From the NCBI GenBank assembly GCA_938048185.1, contig CALIVT010000009.1:1-64000 (forward strand): a stretch of 64,000 nucleotides of DNA, written 5' to 3'. Both the position numbers and the translations under genes were made by a program. The notes beneath the pieces are model-generated. The model was not told the DNA's origin. It ran no database searches and worked only from the letters and a program-made list of their open reading frames with translations. This DNA comes from an uncultured Arenicella sp. (GTDB lineage: Bacteria; Pseudomonadota; Gammaproteobacteria; Arenicellales; Arenicellaceae). Positions 37,364 through 47,345 of this stretch are shown piece by piece (the stretch's first letter is position 1; every line of letters begins with the position of its first letter).

Positions 37364-37795
37364 ATGATTATCGATGGTAAAGACAAAGAGCTAATCGCAC
37401 TATTGAGTACTAATTCACGCGAAAGCACCGCCAAGTTAGCCCGCACCCTCGGAATGTCTCGCACGACGGTAACCAGTCGTATCGAGCGCCTAGAAAAGCG
37501 CGGCATCATCACTGGCTATACCGTGCAATTTAGCGAAGACTACGAACGCGGGCGCATTCAGGCGCATGTCATGATTAGCTCCGACCCAAAATCGTCGGCA
37601 CATATTGTGCGTTTTCTTAAGAAAATCTCGGCTATTCGCGAGCTACATGCGGTAAACGGTGTATACGACATGCTCGCGATAGTCAGTGCCGAATCAACCC
37701 ACCATTTAGATGAGGTACTCGATTTAATCGGTAACACCGACGGGATCGAGAAGACCACTTCATCCATTTTGCTGTCGACTAAGTTTTCTCGATAG
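37364..37795 (+). CDS. Lrp/AsnC-family transcriptional regulator
   Basis: An N-terminal winged helix (DKELIALLSTNSRESTAKLARTLGMSRTTVTSRIERLEKRGIITGYTV, about 4-52) is followed by an effector-binding RAM/ACT-like domain (about 65-140). Lrp-type proteins sense amino acids. Downstream of an MFS exporter and near a saccharopine dehydrogenase-like gene, it is the obvious candidate regulator for both; that is inference. Confidence 0.92.
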   Translation: MIIDGKDKELIALLSTNSRESTAKLARTLGMSRTTVTSRIERLEKRGIITGYTVQFSEDYERGRIQAHVMISSDPKSSAHIVRFLKKISAIRELHAVNGVYDMLAIVSAESTHHLDEVLDLIGNTDGIEKTTSSILLSTKFSR

Positions 37796-37995
37796 TGCAG
37801 GAGATAGGTTGGGGATCGCTTCGTAACGTCCACCAGCCACCATGATTTATCCATTCGATTCACGGAAGCTAGCGGGGGGGTGTAAGGGGCAACCGGGCAA
37901 AAGCGCTTCATTTAAACACTATGTTTTCATAAAAATTGTTTATCGCCACCGATAATTCCATAAAAACTGCGCGCGCTTAGGGTAAAATTTCGCGC

Positions 37996-38811
37996 ATGAA
38001 CTTTATGCAAAAGCTTGAACAAGCCTGGTCCAGTAGCGATTCCTTATTGTGTGTTGGCTTAGACCCTAACTGGCAAAAAATTCCTGATCATCTAAAAACG
38101 CTACCCGAACCCGTTTTTGAGTTTTGCAAAGCAATTGTCGACGCAACTCATGATCTAGTGTGTGCCTTTAAGCCTCAAATCGCTTACTTTGCCGGCATGC
38201 AAGCTGAAGATCAATTAGAAAAGACGCTTAACTACATTCGCGAAACATATCCTCATATCCCCATTATTCTCGATTCAAAACGAGGCGACATTGGCGCTAC
38301 CGCAGAGATGTACGCGGCCGAAGCGTTTGACCGCTTCAAAGTAGACGCAGTCACAGTTAATCCCTATATGGGCCAAGATTCTGCACAGCCCTTTTTAGAT
38401 CGCGCGGATAAAGGGGTGGTTATTTTATGCCGAACCTCCAACCCAGGAGCTGGCGACATTCAAGACTTAGAAGTGGATGGCGAACCAATCTATCAACGCG
38501 TGGCAACTATGGTTAACCGACACTGGAATAGCAACCATAATTGCTGCATTGTTGTTGGCGCAACGTGGCCTGAGCAAATGGCAACGCTACGTGAGCTCAC
38601 TGGCGATATGCCATTTTTAGTGCCCGGCGTTGGCGCGCAGGGTGGTGATGTCGAAAGCTTAGTAAAGGCTGGCAGAACAGCGGATGGCCGCGGCCTAATC
38701 ATCAATAGTTCACGCGCGATCATCTACGCCGGTGACGACGAGAACTTTGCGATCGCAGCACGCCGCGTCGCCTTGGAGACCCGAGATTTAATTAATCAAC
38801 ATCGGCAGTGA
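37996..38811 (+). CDS. pyrF: Orotidine 5'-phosphate decarboxylase, type 2
   Basis: Decarboxylates OMP to UMP, the last step of pyrimidine synthesis. The start [14 protein letters not shown] near 17, the catalytic [14 protein letters not shown] near 93 (type 2 signature; type 1 reads DxKFxDI), and PGVGAQGGD near 215 identify it. Length 271 aa agrees with type 2. Its TGA overlaps the GTG of the SWIM-domain gene by 4 bases (GTGA). Confidence 0.95.
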   Translation: MNFMQKLEQAWSSSDSLLCVGLDPNWQKIPDHLKTLPEPVFEFCKAIVDATHDLVCAFKPQIAYFAGMQAEDQLEKTLNYIRETYPHIPIILDSKRGDIGATAEMYAAEAFDRFKVDAVTVNPYMGQDSAQPFLDRADKGVVILCRTSNPGAGDIQDLEVDGEPIYQRVATMVNRHWNSNHNCCIVVGATWPEQMATLRELTGDMPFLVPGVGAQGGDVESLVKAGRTADGRGLIINSSRAIIYAGDDENFAIAARRVALETRDLINQHRQ

Positions 38812-40523
38812 AAATACTTTCGCAAGCAAGCTTTCAGACCTTAGCGGGTGACGCCGCGTATGCGCGTGGTGTCGAGTACTACAACAATGGGCAAGTCGGT
38901 GCCTTAACTATTGATGGCTCACAGATCAGCGCCGAAGTTCATGGTGAGCAAACGTACCAAGTGCTTTTGCATCATACTGCGCGCCAATTTGACGGCTCAT
39001 GTACGTGTAAAGCCTCGGACAATTTTGATTTTTGTAAGCATTGTGTCGCGGCTAGCTTGGCCTACTACTATCAAACGCAGACGAATCAAGAGCTAGCAGA
39101 TAGCGCCAATCAAGACCCAGTTCTACCCTACCTGAATACCTTCACTAAACCGCAATTAGTAGAGGAACTTAACCGTTTAGTTCAAGCCGATAGCGCACTT
39201 TACGAACATTGGTTGCTGCGCGCGGAAATCGCGGGCGGTAGCTTAAACGCCAGTGACTTGCGTAAACGTATTACTAAGGCAATTCGCTATAAACCTTCAG
39301 GGTTATGGCGCTACGCTGAAGTCGCGCGTTATTTTGATGCCGCGGAGCGGAGCATTCGAGCCCTCGAGCCCGCAATTTCGTCATTGGCTCCAAACGAGGC
39401 TATCAAGCTCGTTGTTTACGCGGTTGAACGCACTGAGAAAACCTTAGAAACCATTGACGATTCGGGGGGTCACCGCGGACACTTAGAACGCTTTTTAGCG
39501 ACGCAATTTGGCAAGCTGATGGCCGATGAAACTTGGCCTGACGACGAAAAAGTTAGCCTGATTTGCAAACTGATTTTAAGTGAAAAATTTGATTACGATT
39601 TACTGAACTTGCCTACGGGCGCCGCTAGTAGTTTCAACGACCAAAGCATTGAAACGATCTACATTAAGCTGCAACAGGCTTGGACTAAGCTCACGCCACC
39701 CACTAAAGACGCGCTGTTGCGGCGCTCACTGTATACACGCTTAGAAGGACTACTGCTGGAAAACGCACGGCGCAAGAACAACGTAACCGTAGAGCTGGAT
39801 ATTCTGGCTAAGGGCGCGGTCGATACCGATCGCTGTCTAAAGCTGGTGGAGATTTGTATTCGCCATAAACGCTTGGATGAGGCTGAAAAGTGGCTAGAGT
39901 ACGCAAGCAAGGTTCAGCATTTGCGACCGTATGATGTCGCGGCGATTGAAACTCAACAGATTAGTCTGTGGTTGGCCAAACAAGACTATACCAGCGCGCT
40001 CGCCGCGCAATGGGCACGGTTTGAGGAAAGCGAGGCGCCCGAAGACTTAGTGCCCGTGCTGAAGACCGCGCACAAATTGGAATGTCGCAATGAGTATCTA
40101 AATCGCGCAATCGCGCTGCTAGATACGAAAATTGAGCGCAAGGTAGAGTCACCGCGAAATCGCCAACGAGCGCAAAACTTAGTCGAAATTTATTTAGCCA
40201 ACATGCGCGTTGGCAGCGCAATCAAGCTGGCGAATCATCATACTATGCACCCAGGCATCTGGATGGCGGTCGTTAACGCGGCACCTGAACAGTCTGCGGC
40301 TACCGCGCGGCTAATAGAGAAAGCAGTGGCGAGCTTGATCAATTTGGGCGGCAATGAAACCTATGAGCGAGCCAATTGGTTTTTGCAAAAACTCTACGCA
40401 AAATCGAGCACCAAAGACCAAGCGGTTATTAAGGCTGCGATTCTAGATATTTACAACCGTCCCGAGAACAAGCGTAAAACCAATTTTATTAAGGGCCTAA
40501 AATCAAATTTCGATTTCATATAA
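38808..40523 (+). CDS. SWIM zinc-finger protein with helical repeats
   Basis: An N-terminal SWIM domain ([17 protein letters not shown] near 66-82, the CxC-n-CxH zinc site) precedes a long all-helical region (about 100-560) with TPR-like periodicity. SWIM domains bind nucleic acids or proteins; the function of this architecture is unknown. It starts with GTG inside the pyrF stop, so translation is coupled, although no role links the two. Confidence 0.82.
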   Translation: MKILSQASFQTLAGDAAYARGVEYYNNGQVGALTIDGSQISAEVHGEQTYQVLLHHTARQFDGSCTCKASDNFDFCKHCVAASLAYYYQTQTNQELADSANQDPVLPYLNTFTKPQLVEELNRLVQADSALYEHWLLRAEIAGGSLNASDLRKRITKAIRYKPSGLWRYAEVARYFDAAERSIRALEPAISSLAPNEAIKLVVYAVERTEKTLETIDDSGGHRGHLERFLATQFGKLMADETWPDDEKVSLICKLILSEKFDYDLLNLPTGAASSFNDQSIETIYIKLQQAWTKLTPPTKDALLRRSLYTRLEGLLLENARRKNNVTVELDILAKGAVDTDRCLKLVEICIRHKRLDEAEKWLEYASKVQHLRPYDVAAIETQQISLWLAKQDYTSALAAQWARFEESEAPEDLVPVLKTAHKLECRNEYLNRAIALLDTKIERKVESPRNRQRAQNLVEIYLANMRVGSAIKLANHHTMHPGIWMAVVNAAPEQSAATARLIEKAVASLINLGGNETYERANWFLQKLYAKSSTKDQAVIKAAILDIYNRPENKRKTNFIKGLKSNFDFI

Positions 40524-40556
40524 TCGATATTCGCAGCGAAAAAACACGTCAAAACG

Positions 40557-41471
40557 TTAAACGGCTGTGTGCTCGAGGCCATCAGGACGCAGCGCTCGGC
40601 GCAATACCTCGGCGTAGCCGTTGGCAATACAATTGTAATCATCAAAGTAGCCGCCTTGAGCCAAACGTATGTGCAGCTCAGGCAAGTGATAACTGGGTAC
40701 GCTGGCGAACTGATGATGCTCAACATGATAGTTTACGTAATTTGGCGCGAGTAATAACCGCTCCCACCAAGACGCTAGGGTTGTGCCGGTATTCATTCTA
40801 GGCGCACGTTGGCCACGATTTTCGGCGATGCCGTGTTCGCCAATTTGGCGAATTCGCACGATCACCGGGAACACAAAAATTTCAGCCGCCCACCACATAA
40901 GATAAGCCGCCGGCGCTCCCAAACTCGCGATTAATATAAAGCCACTTAAGTGAAAAATAAGCCACGGCCAATGCTGCTTTAACGTAAAGTGTGATAGTTT
41001 TCTGACGGTATCGCGAAACCCTGTTTGGCCGCTAACATCACGCATAATTTTGCGCTTTAGGCTGGCTTTTGTTATCGGGTACTTATCGACAAATATTTTA
41101 TCCGGGTCGTCATCAGTCCCAGCAAATTTATGATGTTTTAGATGACTATCTCGATAGTCATATAGCGACAAATTAATTGGCGCGCCACATAAATAATGAC
41201 CAACAAAGTCATTCACTCGTTCGCTGACGAACATGGATTTATGTGCGCAGTCGTGCACTAAGATCGCAAGCCCTAACTGCCGCCCACCCAGTAAAATCGC
41301 TCCGACAGTAAAACTAACGATATTAGGCCAGACAATTACGCAAGCAAAGATCGCAAAAACGAACACCCAGTTAAACAGCAACATTTGCAACGCTCGCCAA
41401 TTAGACTTGGTTTGCAAACGGCGCAGTTCAACCTTAGGCAAAATTTGAGAAAGAGTAGGCCGTTTAGACAT
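40557..41471 (-). CDS. Membrane fatty acid desaturase
   Basis: Di-iron membrane desaturase or hydroxylase with all three histidine boxes: HDCAH (73-77), HLKHH (110-114) and HVEHH near 251, between hydrophobic helices. It probably acts on acyl lipids or carotenoid-like chains. It is the last gene of a leftward series with a PLP deaminase and a dioxygenase (16 bases after the deaminase stop), but is not certain to share their pathway. Confidence 0.9.
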   Translation of the reverse strand: MSKRPTLSQILPKVELRRLQTKSNWRALQMLLFNWVFVFAIFACVIVWPNIVSFTVGAILLGGRQLGLAILVHDCAHKSMFVSERVNDFVGHYLCGAPINLSLYDYRDSHLKHHKFAGTDDDPDKIFVDKYPITKASLKRKIMRDVSGQTGFRDTVRKLSHFTLKQHWPWLIFHLSGFILIASLGAPAAYLMWWAAEIFVFPVIVRIRQIGEHGIAENRGQRAPRMNTGTTLASWWERLLLAPNYVNYHVEHHQFASVPSYHLPELHIRLAQGGYFDDYNCIANGYAEVLRRALRPDGLEHTAV

Positions 41472-41486
41472 CGCGGTTCATAATAA

Positions 41487-42482
41487 TTAGTTCGTTATCA
41501 TTAATTCCTTACCATAGGCAAATAGGGCAGGGCTGCCACCAGTATGCCAAAACAGTACTTTATCATTCTTTTTAAAATAGCCTTCACGAACAAGCGAGAA
41601 CAGGCCGCCCATCGCCCTACCAGTATACACTGGGTCGAGCAATATACCCTCTGTTTGAGCGGTTAAGGTGATCGCCTCACGTTCCAAATCACTAATTATT
41701 GCGTACCCTTCACCAACGAAACCCATGCTTAGCGTGATGTCGTTTTCAAAAAATTGATGGTCAAACGAAAGCCGCTCGGCCGCGTTATTAGCGAGACCAG
41801 CCACCCTGGCTGCAAATGAACCATCGTCTAGCTCGTCTTTATCGATTGCGATACCAAGCACTTCATAGCCTTTTTCGAACAGCGCTTTACCCAACTCCAG
41901 CCCTGCGTGCGTTGCGCCGGAACTAGACGCGAAAACAATGTGAGTAAAATTCTCACCCAGTTCCGAGGTTTGAGCCAACAACTCATAACTCGCGTGTACG
42001 AAACCAAGTGCGCCCAGGGCATTCGATCCGCCGTAGGGTACTACGTAAGGCTTGCGGCCCTGCTGCTCGAGCTTATTTACCAAGTCAGGAATGCCTTCAC
42101 CTTTTCGCTTTTCTCCGGCCCAGTGAATATGACTTGCTAGAAGATGATTGAGTAACAAATTTCCTTGCACTTGATCGGGTTCAATACCCCCTAGTACGAG
42201 ATGGCAAGATAAGCCGAGCATCGCCGCCGCTGCGGCCGTCTGCCGACAATGGTTTGATTGGATCGCACCCGCGGTAATTACCGTATCGCACCCCTGTGCA
42301 AGGGCTTGAGCTAATAAGAATTCGAGCTTTCGGGTTTTGTTCCCGCCCAAGGCTAAGCCTGTGAGATCGTCTCGTTTTATATAAATCTTTGGGCCACCCA
42401 AAACCCGCGATAAGTTGCTTAACTCATGCAAAGGGGTAGGGAAACAACCCAGAGAGAGCTTGTTTACATCGTTAATGTCCAT
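41487..42482 (-). CDS. PLP-dependent ACC deaminase/D-cysteine desulfhydrase-like enzyme
   Basis: Tryptophan synthase beta-type fold. YIKRDDLTGLALGGNKTRKLEFLLA near 37-61 carries the PLP lysine in GGNKTRK, followed by ITAGAIQSNHCRQTAAAAAMLG. YVVPYGGSNALGALGF and FASSSGATHAG bind phosphate, and LLDPVYTGRAMGGL is near the end. The family deaminates D-cysteine, 1-aminocyclopropane-1-carboxylate or related amino acids; the substrate is uncertain. ATG 42482 (331 aa) fits the family start better than 42668, which would run inside the upstream gene; no clear ribosome binding site. Confidence 0.85.
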   Translation of the reverse strand: MDINDVNKLSLGCFPTPLHELSNLSRVLGGPKIYIKRDDLTGLALGGNKTRKLEFLLAQALAQGCDTVITAGAIQSNHCRQTAAAAAMLGLSCHLVLGGIEPDQVQGNLLLNHLLASHIHWAGEKRKGEGIPDLVNKLEQQGRKPYVVPYGGSNALGALGFVHASYELLAQTSELGENFTHIVFASSSGATHAGLELGKALFEKGYEVLGIAIDKDELDDGSFAARVAGLANNAAERLSFDHQFFENDITLSMGFVGEGYAIISDLEREAITLTAQTEGILLDPVYTGRAMGGLFSLVREGYFKKNDKVLFWHTGGSPALFAYGKELMITN

Positions 42483-42568
42483 TAATCGATGATACTGCCA
42501 ACGCCAGGCCGAGTCACACTCTCTGAGTTCGGCAGTGGCAACTATTAAATTTTCGGCATCGAAATTAC

Positions 42569-43369
42569 TTAAATCGTAGGGCTTAACCACTGTTCGATAC
42601 CCAAGGTCGCGGGGCGAAAGAAACACATCATTCGGCCGTCTTCTGAGGCCATCGCGTTTTTCCGCCATGGCGAGGTCCCGTGCAACAATAGTCGATGGGC
42701 GACGAGCGCTTGGCCCACTTTCAGGTGAACCTCAACTCGTTCGCAAGAGTCGAAAATTTCTTTGCGCAGTGCTTGATAAACTTGCTTTATCGGAACCTGC
42801 GACCATTGCGCTGCTCGATAGCCTGATAGCGCGTCTAACAAACGACGGCGCACGATTGAGTGCGAACCGCTCCACACCACAAATGGTGACGCTAGATGAT
42901 CAACGTCTACCATCGGAATCGCAAAGATATAGTCGTGAAACTCGCGCAGGTATCGCTCCTGGCCTTCTTTCAATATGCCGTCAATATGCGCTGCGTCTCG
43001 ATTACACCGATAGGCAAATGCAAGGTCGCTTTCGGCCGGCGATGGTTTTGGGTAACCGGGATAACACACTGACAGTTGCCCCTTATCGAGCGCGAGCGGT
43101 TTACCCGTCAACTCCTCGATAAAACGAACCGCGTTGCCGTGCAATCGAGGGCCTTGGCCTAGAGCACCCAGAGCGTCGTTGTTAAACACGTTAACACCTG
43201 CGAACCAAGTACCACCATGGCGCAACCATTTTCGATTAATCGGGTCATTGATTGTTTTGCGTGCCTCACCAAGGCTTGCATTCACCCATCGTGTTAGCGT
43301 GGCGTCGCGGTCGAAGACGTGCCAACCCTTACGGGCGTATTCGGTGTGAGCGTCATCAGCGCCAGGCAT
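42569..43369 (-). CDS. Phytanoyl-CoA dioxygenase-like Fe/2-oxoglutarate enzyme
   Basis: A double-stranded beta helix with the metal set HxD in AAHIDGI near 127-133 and a distal His in HRLLLHGTSPW near 225, with a following Arg to bind 2-oxoglutarate. PhyH-type enzymes hydroxylate small lipids or amino-acid-derived compounds. The start ATG overlaps the metallo-beta-lactamase-fold gene stop by one base (TAATG), so the two are translated together. The substrate is unknown. Confidence 0.75.
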   Translation of the reverse strand: MPGADDAHTEYARKGWHVFDRDATLTRWVNASLGEARKTINDPINRKWLRHGGTWFAGVNVFNNDALGALGQGPRLHGNAVRFIEELTGKPLALDKGQLSVCYPGYPKPSPAESDLAFAYRCNRDAAHIDGILKEGQERYLREFHDYIFAIPMVDVDHLASPFVVWSGSHSIVRRRLLDALSGYRAAQWSQVPIKQVYQALRKEIFDSCERVEVHLKVGQALVAHRLLLHGTSPWRKNAMASEDGRMMCFFRPATLGIEQWLSPTI

Positions 43370-44274
43370 TAGTCTTGCTTAAGTTTAGCGGTTTGCTCCG
43401 CTAATTTTTTCTCAAAATCAACTTCTAAGCGCTGCATCAATTTGGCAAACTCGGTCGAATCTATGAAAGCATCTGCATTGCCTTCTAATACCTTCGCGCG
43501 CTTTTCATGAATCGCAGAAAAGAAAGGATGATTAGCGAGTAAAACATCGACCCGCATACCCTTTGATTTGCTAAAGGTTCGCCTATAGTCCTGCACAATA
43601 CCGGGATACTGCGGTGGGCCAACCAAGCGATTCCCAGCGACGGTTGCGCTGCAGAAAAAGAGCACCGTCTGAACAGAATCACGGCCAGTAACGCGGGCAC
43701 TCCAAGACGTACAACCCGGTGAATGACCCGGCATTAAATTTGCCTTCAATTTAATGCTAGACAATTCAATCAGCTCGCCGTCGTTGACTGTTTTATCAAC
43801 CTCTACCGCCGGAGCCGAATAACTCGGATTATCCGAACCTGCATAAAGCCCAGTTTCTAAGGCTTTGCGGTCCCCAACGCTGGAAATCATCATTGCACCA
43901 GTAAGTGCTTTTAATTCCGCCAGCCCGCCAGAGTGGTCAAAATGCGCATGAGTATTAAGCAAGATTTTGACGTCGGTAATCTCAAAACCTAAGGCCTCAA
44001 CGCTGTTGACGATTAGCGGCGCATTTTGCGGCATGCCTCCGTCAATCAAAACATGACCGTCCTTCGAGGTAAGCAAAAACGAACTGATACCTCGAGTACC
44101 AACATAGTAGATATTATCTATAACCTTAAACGGTGCGACGGGCTCCACCCAATCAGGGTTGGATATCGCCCATTGGTCCCACGGTTGTCGGTTATTGCTG
44201 TCGTGATCGGCCGCGCGTGCAGCAGCGTTTATCGCTACTAAAATTAGTGTGATAAAAATAGTTTGACGCATCAA
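43369..44274 (-). CDS. Subclass B3-like metallo-beta-lactamase fold hydrolase
   Basis: A signal peptide (1-21) sends it to the periplasm. The metal ligands are complete: HAHFDH (His109, His111, Asp113, His114), His184 in PGHSPGC, and His249 in ANHPFF. This and the WVEPVAPFKVIDNIYYVG start match subclass B3 beta-lactamases such as L1 and relatives. Hydrolysis of beta-lactams is possible, but chromosomal members often have other or weak activity. It sits between a MarR regulator and a PhyH-like gene on the same strand. Confidence 0.88.
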   Translation of the reverse strand: MMRQTIFITLILVAINAAARAADHDSNNRQPWDQWAISNPDWVEPVAPFKVIDNIYYVGTRGISSFLLTSKDGHVLIDGGMPQNAPLIVNSVEALGFEITDVKILLNTHAHFDHSGGLAELKALTGAMMISSVGDRKALETGLYAGSDNPSYSAPAVEVDKTVNDGELIELSSIKLKANLMPGHSPGCTSWSARVTGRDSVQTVLFFCSATVAGNRLVGPPQYPGIVQDYRRTFSKSKGMRVDVLLANHPFFSAIHEKRAKVLEGNADAFIDSTEFAKLMQRLEVDFEKKLAEQTAKLKQD

Positions 44275-44322
44275 TTACCTCGTACGAATTTTCATTTATG
44301 GTTCGTTCATATGGCTGCGTAG

Positions 44323-44820
44323 CTATTCCAACGAGACGCCCGCGTGTTTATATAAACGATCGATAAGCGCGTCAAAGGTTTCTCTTTCTTTCGTGCTAAA
44401 ACATTCCAGTAGGCGATCTTCGTAATCGTACGATACCGGCACTATCTGACGATAAACGTCTTCACCGGTTTTGGTGAGCTTTAGGTTCTGTCGCCGCCGA
44501 TCATTCTCGTCTACTTCGCGCAACACTAAGTGCCGCTTTAACAGTTTTTGGAGCGCGCGGCTGATGATCGATTTTTCGATTTGAATCTTAATCGAAACCT
44601 CGTCTGCCGACGCGCCTGGGTATTCTCCGAGCACGGCCATAATGCGCCATTCGGTAATAGACAAGGCGAATTTGTCTTTGTAGGTTTCGGCTATAATTCC
44701 GCTGATTCGGTTTGACAATATCGACAAACGGTACGGAAGAAATCGCTCCAGTGCTAGTATCGATGGGTGTTTCTTTTTAGAGGCATTTTTCTGTGTGGTT
44801 TTGGGCATGGCTTTGGGCAC
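44323..44820 (-). CDS. MarR-family transcriptional regulator
   Basis: Dimeric winged-helix repressor: LPYRLSILSNRISGIIAETYKDKFALSITEWRIMAVLGEYPGASADEVSIKIQIEKSIISRALQKLLKRHLVLREVDENDRRRQNLKLTKTGEDV is the classic MarR core, with the wing residues DENDRRRQ near 110. It is divergent from hpd with palindromic sites between them, as in tyrosine or homogentisate operons controlled by MarR-type proteins. It may also head the leftward lactamase-fold series. Confidence 0.9.
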   Translation of the reverse strand: MPKAMPKTTQKNASKKKHPSILALERFLPYRLSILSNRISGIIAETYKDKFALSITEWRIMAVLGEYPGASADEVSIKIQIEKSIISRALQKLLKRHLVLREVDENDRRRQNLKLTKTGEDVYRQIVPVSYDYEDRLLECFSTKERETFDALIDRLYKHAGVSLE

Positions 44821-44829
44821 GGTTGCAAT

Positions 44830-44865
44830 TAGTTGCTATTGCAACTATATTGGTTGTTATACCAA
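44830..44865. promoter_or_regulatory. Palindromic operators between the MarR gene and hpd
   Basis: TAGTTGC-TATT-GCAACTA (44830-44847) is a perfect inverted repeat with a 4-base centre. TTGGT-TGTTAT-ACCAA (44850-44865) is a second, related one using the same GTTG/CAAC core. Both lie in the 76-base divergent gap and are the probable binding sites of the adjacent MarR protein, controlling its own gene and hpd-fahA-VOC-maiA-phenylalanine hydroxylase. Confidence 0.7.
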
Positions 44866-44896
44866 CTAGTCTACCTGATATTGATACGAGCCACTA

Positions 44897-45973
44897 ATGT
44901 CTGATTTATATGAAAACCCGATGGGTTTGTGCGGTTTTGAATTTATTGAATTTGCGTCTAACACGCCGGGCGTATTAGAACCTATTTTTGAAATGTCTGG
45001 CTTTACTAAGGTCGCAATACATCGCTCAAAAGAAGTACACCTATATCGTCAGGGCGGCATTAACCTATTGATCAATTACGAGCCGTCGAGCAACGCGTAT
45101 TACTTTGCTCAAGAACATGGACCATCAGCATGTGGTATGGCGTTTCGAGTCAATAACGCCCAGGCAGCGTATAAGCGCGCACTTGATCTAGGAGCGCAAC
45201 CCATTGAAATTCCCGTTGGCCCAATGGAATTACGACTTCCTGCAATAAAGGGCATCGGCGGGGCGCCGTTGTATTTGATTGACCGCTTTGAAGAGGGCAG
45301 CTCAATTTATGACATCGATTTCAACTTTATAGATGGCGTTGAACGCCAACCCGAGGGCTGTGGTTTCAACGTTATTGACCATTTAACTCATAACGTCTAT
45401 CGCGGCCGAATGCAATATTGGGCCGATTTTTACGAGCGTCTATTTAACTTTAGAGAGATTCGCTTTTTCGACATCAAAGGCGAGTACACTGGACTCACGT
45501 CCAAGGCCTTAACCGCTCCCGATGGCTTGATTCGTATTCCATTGAACGAAGAAGCGTCAAAAGAAACGGGCCAAATCGAAGAGTTTTTGATGGCATACAA
45601 CGGCGAAGGCATTCAACACATTGCCTTCTCATGCGATGACTTGATTGCGTGTTGGGACAAACTAAAAGCGCTCGGCATGCCGTTTATGAGCGCGCCGCCA
45701 GAAACGTATTACGCCATGCTGGATGAGCGCTTACCGAATCATGGCGAACCGGTTGAAGAATTAAAATCACGTGGAATTTTGCTTGATGGCAATACGGATG
45801 GCGAACCGCGTTTACTGCTGCAAATATTTTCGGATACGTTGATTGGCCCGGTGTTCTTCGAATTTATTCAGCGCAAGAAAGACGATGGCTTTGGCGAAGG
45901 TAATTTCAAAGCCTTATTCGAATCAATCGAGCGCGATCAGATTGAGCGCGGCGTAATAAGCGCTGACAACTAG
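44897..45973 (+). CDS. hpd: 4-hydroxyphenylpyruvate dioxygenase
   Basis: Converts 4-hydroxyphenylpyruvate to homogentisate in tyrosine breakdown. The iron ligands are visible: His162 (DHLTHN), His241 (HIAFSCDD) and Glu322 (FFEFIQRK). The two VOC-type halves and the 358-aa length are typical of bacterial enzymes. First gene of a rightward operon whose promoter region carries MarR-type operators. Confidence 0.96.
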   Translation: MSDLYENPMGLCGFEFIEFASNTPGVLEPIFEMSGFTKVAIHRSKEVHLYRQGGINLLINYEPSSNAYYFAQEHGPSACGMAFRVNNAQAAYKRALDLGAQPIEIPVGPMELRLPAIKGIGGAPLYLIDRFEEGSSIYDIDFNFIDGVERQPEGCGFNVIDHLTHNVYRGRMQYWADFYERLFNFREIRFFDIKGEYTGLTSKALTAPDGLIRIPLNEEASKETGQIEEFLMAYNGEGIQHIAFSCDDLIACWDKLKALGMPFMSAPPETYYAMLDERLPNHGEPVEELKSRGILLDGNTDGEPRLLLQIFSDTLIGPVFFEFIQRKKDDGFGEGNFKALFESIERDQIERGVISADN

Positions 45974-46016
45974 AACGCTACACTCACGTTCAACAACGCA
46001 AAGAAATAGGGCCCTT

Positions 46017-47345
46017 ATGAAAAATCTAAATGAAACACACAACCCAGAACTGACGAGTTGGGTGTCGTCGGCCAATGATCAGAGCGACTTCCCAATTCAA
46101 AACTTGCCGTTCGCTATTTTTAGACGCAAAAGCAACCTTAAGCAGAATCAAGGCCCTGAGAAGTTCCGCGCCGGTGTTGCGATAGGCGACTCTATCGTAG
46201 ATTTGAAGGCCGCGCACAAAGCTGGCGTATTTAGTATGGCGCTAACACCGATGTTGAAAACGCTCTACAAGCCGCGACTCAATAGCTTCATGGCCTTAGG
46301 TGAAGCAGCTTGGTCGACCTTGCGCGGCGAGCTATCTAGAGCCTTAGCAAGCGATTCATCATTACGAGCGCAACTCGAAACCTGCTTGGTTTCACAAAGC
46401 GAGGCCGAGTATAAAGTGCCAGCTCGCATCGGTGATTTCACCGACTTCTACACATCGATTAATCACGCAACTAACGTCGGCAAGTTATTTCGGCCAGACA
46501 ACCCGCTATTACCAAACTATCAATGGATCCCCATTGGTTATCATGGTCGCAGCTCGTCGATTGAAATATCGGGTCACGCATTTCATCGACCTAAAGGCCA
46601 ACTCAAAGCACCCGATGTTGACGCACCGGTTTTGGCGCCCTGCAAACGCTTAGATTACGAATTAGAAGTGGGCATTTATATTGGCAGTGGCAACACGCTA
46701 GGCCACCCGATTGAATTGGATCAAGCCGAAGACCATGTATTTGGACTGTGCCTGTTCAATGATTGGTCAGCGCGCGACATTCAAGCATGGGAATACCAAC
46801 CTCTGGGGCCATTCTTGTCCAAAAGCTTTGCGTCGACCGTCTCGCCTTGGATTGTCACCATGGAAGCCCTTGCGCCATATCGCCAAGCTTGGACACGCGA
46901 TGCAGACCACCCACAACCGTTGCCGTATCTGAATTCGCATAACAATCGCAATACCGGCGCGGTCGATATGCATTTAGAAGTCTCGATTCAAACAGCTAAA
47001 ATGCGCAGTGACGGCATTGCGCCAGAGCGCGTGGCACTGAGTAATTTCAATCAATCTTACTGGTCGATTTCGCAAATGGTGGCGCACCACACGGTAAATG
47101 GTTGTAACCTAAAACCCGGTGATTTCTTTGGCAGTGGCACGCAATCTGGCACGACACCAGAAAGTGTTGGCGCGTTGCTTGAAGCAACTACCGGCGGTAA
47201 GCACCCAATTACGCTGAGCAATGGCGAACAACGCACATTTCTTGAAGACGGAGACACGGTGGTTTTGGGCGGATGGTGTGAGTCAGAAACAGCGCCGCGC
47301 ATAGGCTTTGGCAAAGCCAGTGCAACCGTACTAAGCGCCTTATGA
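46017..47345 (+). CDS. fahA: Fumarylacetoacetase
   Basis: Splits fumarylacetoacetate to fumarate and acetoacetate, the last step of tyrosine degradation. Evidence: PARIGDFTDFYTSINHATNVG near 140 (metal Asp, catalytic His), YQWIPIGYHGRSSSI near 168, RLDYELEVGIYIG near 210 (Glu ligands), LFNDWSARDIQAWEYQPLGPF near 243, and GTQSGTTPES near 374. Full length (442 aa). The stop overlaps the next start (ATGA). Confidence 0.96.
   Translation: MKNLNETHNPELTSWVSSANDQSDFPIQNLPFAIFRRKSNLKQNQGPEKFRAGVAIGDSIVDLKAAHKAGVFSMALTPMLKTLYKPRLNSFMALGEAAWSTLRGELSRALASDSSLRAQLETCLVSQSEAEYKVPARIGDFTDFYTSINHATNVGKLFRPDNPLLPNYQWIPIGYHGRSSSIEISGHAFHRPKGQLKAPDVDAPVLAPCKRLDYELEVGIYIGSGNTLGHPIELDQAEDHVFGLCLFNDWSARDIQAWEYQPLGPFLSKSFASTVSPWIVTMEALAPYRQAWTRDADHPQPLPYLNSHNNRNTGAVDMHLEVSIQTAKMRSDGIAPERVALSNFNQSYWSISQMVAHHTVNGCNLKPGDFFGSGTQSGTTPESVGALLEATTGGKHPITLSNGEQRTFLEDGDTVVLGGWCESETAPRIGFGKASATVLSAL

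Noticed and set aside
43369-44274. Acquired antibiotic-resistance gene
   Set aside because: The B3-type ligands are complete, but the gene sits in a chromosomal series without mobile element or resistance neighbours, so an acquired resistance cassette is not supported.
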